DNA of 64,000 bases from Acidobacteriota bacterium (GTDB lineage Bacteria > Acidobacteriota > Thermoanaerobaculia > Multivoradales > Multivoraceae). Where the stretch lies: positions 124,001 to 188,000 of the forward strand of contig JAPOWR010000001.1 in the NCBI GenBank assembly GCA_026707545.1, written 5' to 3'. The notes beneath the pieces were generated by a model. That model made no database searches. It was not told the origin of the DNA and was given only the letters and a program-made list of their open reading frames with translations. The position numbers and the translations under genes are program-made. This document shows positions 61,576 through 64,000 of this stretch, piece after piece; positions within the stretch are counted from its first letter, which is position 1, and each line of letters opens with the position of its first letter.

Positions 61576-62082
61576 ATGGAAGACCTGCTGTACTCGATCG
61601 GTCAGAAGAGCGGCATCTACGACTTCATGCATACCTCGTGGGGGTGGCCCACGGTGGAGTCGCTCCACTTTCTCGGCCTGTCGCTGCTGATCGGCGCGAT
61701 CGGCTCATGGGATCTTCGGCTGCTGGGCGTGGCGCGGGGGATTCCGATGGCGGCGCTGCACCGCCTCGTGCCCTGGGGTGTCGGCGGCTATCTCCTGAAC
61801 GTCTGCACCGGCTTCCTGTTCGTCGTCAGCGCGCCGAACCAGTACCTCTACAACCCGGCGGTGCAGATCAAGTTCTCCTTGATGGCGATAGCGGGTCTCA
61901 ACATCCTGGTCTTCTACCGCTTCGCGTACCGTCCGGTGAAGGCCGCCGCCGCCGGTGCCACGGCGCCCGTCAGGGCCCGAACTGCCGCCGCGATCTCTCT
62001 CGCCTGCTGGGTCGGGGTCATCGTGTGCGGCCGGCTGATCACTTACTTCCGGCCGCCCTACCACTGGTGTTTCTGGTGCTGA
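61576..62082 (+). CDS. DUF6644-type membrane protein, second of a tandem pair
   Basis: A 168-residue paralogue of the previous gene, starting 7 bases after its stop. LHFLGLSLLIGAIGSWDLRLLGVARGIPM matches the central block of the first protein. The C-terminus HWCFWC is unusual for a membrane protein. A 6-base-pair hairpin overlaps the region just after its stop. Coexpression of the two is likely, and they may form a heteromer. Confidence 0.78.
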   Translation: MEDLLYSIGQKSGIYDFMHTSWGWPTVESLHFLGLSLLIGAIGSWDLRLLGVARGIPMAALHRLVPWGVGGYLLNVCTGFLFVVSAPNQYLYNPAVQIKFSLMAIAGLNILVFYRFAYRPVKAAAAGATAPVRARTAAAISLACWVGVIVCGRLITYFRPPYHWCFWC

Positions 62083-62098
62083 GCAGCCAGCAGGCTGC
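62083..62098. terminator. Small hairpin between convergent genes
   Basis: GCAGCC and GGCTGC form a 6-base-pair stem with a 4-base AGCA loop immediately after the stop of the second DUF6644 gene, before the end of the convergent AMIN gene. No U-tract is present. Confidence 0.35.
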
Positions 62099-62110
62099 GC
62101 GGCGGCGGCG

Positions 62111-62992
62111 CTAGTTGTCGTCGTTGTCGTCGTCGTCCGGCGGCGGCTTGGCCGGCTCCTCGTCGACGAACCGGAAGGGTAGCCGTTCTTCGCCGTCGGC
62201 GGGCGGCGTGGGCTGGGGCCTGGGTGTTCGGCGGAGACGCCATTCCGCGCGGTCGGGCGGTGGACTGCTCGCGGCCGGCCGGCCTTCGTTCGCGTCCAAC
62301 TCGGCCTCGACCTGCTCGATGAGTTCCTCCGCGGACTGCGCCTGGTCGAGACCCGCGGCCTCGAGTTCCGCTTCGATCAGCGCTAGCAGTTCGTCCGTGG
62401 TCAGATCGTCCAGGTTCGGTGAACCATCGGCGGCGCGTGGAGTAGCGGCAGGAGCCGCGTCGACCGCGACCACCGGGTCGGCTGCGGGAGCGACCTCGGC
62501 GGCGGGGGTTGCCTCGACGCCGACGGCCACGACCGGTGCCGGATCCCGGGGAGGCCTGGAGGGGTCGTCGGGAACCGGAGAACTCTCGATCAGGACGCCT
62601 CCCCCGGATGACGGCAGCGCGGTCGGGCCTAGACCGACCTCGATCAGCCCGCCGGATTGGCGCACCTGATACCCGGGCAGGGCCTGGTTCAGGTCGACCA
62701 CGACGCGCAGGAAACTCGGATGCCTGCCGGTGCGCACTTCGATCGCGGGGCTGCCCGGCGCCGGCGCCGGCATCTCCGCGACGGAGCGGTCGATGCCGAA
62801 CAGGTCGAGCACGACCCGTGGGGGGTTCGGCAACTCGAAGTGACGCACTGCCTGCACGCTGTCCGTCACGTTCAGGCGCAGGACATCACCGTTGAGCCCG
62901 GCTGAGGTCAGGCGGTTGGTCTGGGCACCGGCCGTCGCGGCGAGGAGAGCCGATGTGAGACAGACGAGGAATCTCATGGCGGTTTGACGCAT
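62111..62992 (-). CDS. AMIN-domain exported protein
   Basis: A 293-residue protein with a signal peptide (ending near ATAGAQT) and an AMIN domain (VLRLNVTDSVQAVRHFELPNPPRVVLDLFG to YQVRQSGGLIEVGLG). AMIN domains direct proteins to peptidoglycan or pilus secretin machinery. The rest is Ala/Pro/Asp-rich and ends in an acidic tail (DDDDNDDN). The start may be ATG 62992 or ATG 62977. It does not carry an amidase or secretin domain. It diverges from the S9 peptidase gene. Confidence 0.8.
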   Translation of the reverse strand: MRQTAMRFLVCLTSALLAATAGAQTNRLTSAGLNGDVLRLNVTDSVQAVRHFELPNPPRVVLDLFGIDRSVAEMPAPAPGSPAIEVRTGRHPSFLRVVVDLNQALPGYQVRQSGGLIEVGLGPTALPSSGGGVLIESSPVPDDPSRPPRDPAPVVAVGVEATPAAEVAPAADPVVAVDAAPAATPRAADGSPNLDDLTTDELLALIEAELEAAGLDQAQSAEELIEQVEAELDANEGRPAASSPPPDRAEWRLRRTPRPQPTPPADGEERLPFRFVDEEPAKPPPDDDDNDDN

Positions 62993-63005
62993 GCTGAAGA
63001 GGCAC

Positions 63006-63032
63006 AGTTTACCACTGTCTCTGCGATAGCCT
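63006..63032. promoter_or_regulatory. Divergent promoter pair, AMIN gene and S9 peptidase gene
   Basis: TAAACT on the minus strand (63006-63011) lies 13 bases before ATG 62992, and TAGCCT on the plus strand (63027-63032) lies 11 bases before ATG 63044. Both genes share this 51-base gap, and no further sequence is available for separate -35 elements. Confidence 0.4.
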
Positions 63033-63043
63033 GCGCGGCAGCC

Positions 63044-64000
63044 ATGCAGCGCCTCGCACCGGCCGTTTTCGTCGCCCTGTCCGTCTCGTCCTGGGCGGCG
63101 CTGCCGGCGCAGGAGACGCATCCGTTCTCGGTCCACGACATGCTGGCGATGGAGCGGCTTTCGGACCCGCAGATGGCGCCGGACGGGTCGACCGTCGCCT
63201 TTGTCGTCCGCACGACCGACCTGGCTGCGAACCGCGGTCGAACGGATCTCTGGTCGGTGCCGGTGGAGGGCGGCGCACCCCGCCGTCTGACCACGCACGA
63301 GGCGGCGGACTACCATCCGCGCTGGTCGCCCGACGGCAGGGATCTCTACTTCCTTTCGACGCGTTCGGGGAGTGCGCAGGTCTGGCGCCTGCCCCTTGCC
63401 GGGGGCGAACCGCGCCAGGTGACCGATCTGCCGCTCGACGTCGGCAACCTGGTCGTGTCGCCGGACGGTCGGCGCATCGCCCTGACGATGGATGTGTTCG
63501 CTGAGTGCGAAACGCTCGACTGCACGGCGGAACGGCTCGAGGAGCGGGCGTCAGGGAAGACCACCGGTGTCGGCTACGACGACCTCTTCGTGCGCCACTG
63601 GGATGTCTGGAAGGACGGCCGGCGATCGCACGTCTTCGTCCTGGAGCTGGACGACTCGGGGGCTGCTGCCGGAGATCCGGTCGACCTGATGAACGGACTC
63701 GACCAAGACGCGCCGCCGAGGCCCTTCGGCGGCGCCGAGGAGATCGCGTTCGCGGGCGGCGGCAGCGCGGTGATCTTCGCTTCGCGCGCCGGCGGTACGC
63801 CCGAGGCGTGGTCCACGAACTTCGATCTCTATCTGGCGCCGGCGGACGGTAGTTCCGAGCCCGTCAACCTGACCGCCTCCAATCCGGCCTGGGACAGTCA
63901 CCCCGTTCTTTCGCCGGACGGCGACACACTGGCCTGGGTTGCCATGGAACGTCCGGGCTACGAGTCGGACCGGTTCCAGGTACGGCTGGCTCGGCTAGAC
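63044..64000 (+). CDS. S9-family (prolyl-oligopeptidase-like) peptidase, N-terminal part (runs off window)
   Basis: The first 319 codons of an exported S9 peptidase are visible. A signal peptide (LSVSSWAALPAQE) is followed by the TolB/PD40-type propeller of the family, with repeats such as DLWSVPVEGGAPRRLT, HPRWSPDGRDLYFLS and SPDGDTLAWVAM. The catalytic hydrolase domain lies beyond the edge. It probably cleaves short, proline-containing peptides in the periplasm. ATG 63044 follows a TAGCCT box by 11 bases. Confidence 0.9.
   Translation, partial: MQRLAPAVFVALSVSSWAALPAQETHPFSVHDMLAMERLSDPQMAPDGSTVAFVVRTTDLAANRGRTDLWSVPVEGGAPRRLTTHEAADYHPRWSPDGRDLYFLSTRSGSAQVWRLPLAGGEPRQVTDLPLDVGNLVVSPDGRRIALTMDVFAECETLDCTAERLEERASGKTTGVGYDDLFVRHWDVWKDGRRSHVFVLELDDSGAAAGDPVDLMNGLDQDAPPRPFGGAEEIAFAGGGSAVIFASRAGGTPEAWSTNFDLYLAPADGSSEPVNLTASNPAWDSHPVLSPDGDTLAWVAMERPGYESDRFQVRLARLD

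Overview
The window is a strongly GC-rich, gene-dense bacterial chromosome segment from a Gram-negative organism. It encodes a TonB-dependent receptor, a secreted beta-barrel protein and many signal peptides, and it uses menaquinone. The mix of proteins fits the phylum Acidobacteriota: TolB-propeller/M28 and S9 peptidases, a DUF885 peptidase, a PVC-type dehydrogenase fused to copper and heme domains, GldA/F/G with DUF4340, and paired DUF6644 proteins. That placement is inferred from gene content only; no rRNA, tRNA, CRISPR array, IS element or phage gene was seen. Coding density is very high, no gap between genes exceeds 300 bases, and many neighbours overlap by 1-10 bases.

Layout. 1-1213: two zinc-type MDR dehydrogenases in a leftward operon. 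1488-9786: a DEAD-box helicase with an N-terminal CxxC-x17-CxxC zinc knuckle, an MscS channel, a DUF423 membrane protein, P5C/glutamate-semialdehyde dehydrogenase, an FprA-like ferredoxin reductase and a secreted barrel protein. 9910-17578: ornithine aminotransferase (which with PruA gives ornithine-to-glutamate conversion), two PH-domain membrane proteins, an Fpg/Nei glycosylase, a TatD nuclease, an M23 peptidase, an amidase and an unknown secreted protein. 17607-28908: a menaquinone operon with a GbsR/MarR-like regulator, a polyprenyl diphosphate synthase, menG, F, D, H, B, A and E, and a final ATP-grasp-like gene of unknown role. menC is not in the window.

28882-42000: a leftward group (TolB/M28/PDZ peptidase, serine hydrolase, ApaH, small protein), a small coiled-coil/TM protein, a sulfatase plus class-III aminotransferase pair, a Na+/solute symporter preceded by an unlisted 47-residue membrane peptide, and an M14 carboxypeptidase. 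42143-47444: a GldA/F/G ABC exporter operon with DUF4340 and VOC proteins. 47584-51842: a TonB receptor with a Cys pair in its plug and a palindrome inside its promoter, a TlpA-like thioredoxin and a TPR protein. 51855-59196: a leftward, fully coupled oxidoreductase operon (SGNH hydrolase is the first gene, then a 1212-residue PVC/cupredoxin/cytochrome c protein, then a PQQ dehydrogenase with a Calx-beta domain). 59271-64000: a DUF885 peptidase, two DUF6644 paralogues, an AMIN-domain protein and the start of an S9 peptidase.

Two regulatory patterns recur. Several operon-leading genes have a TAnnnT box only 7-11 bases before the start codon, as expected for leaderless or near-leaderless transcripts. 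Two convergent or boundary regions carry long, near-perfect hairpins without a U-tract.
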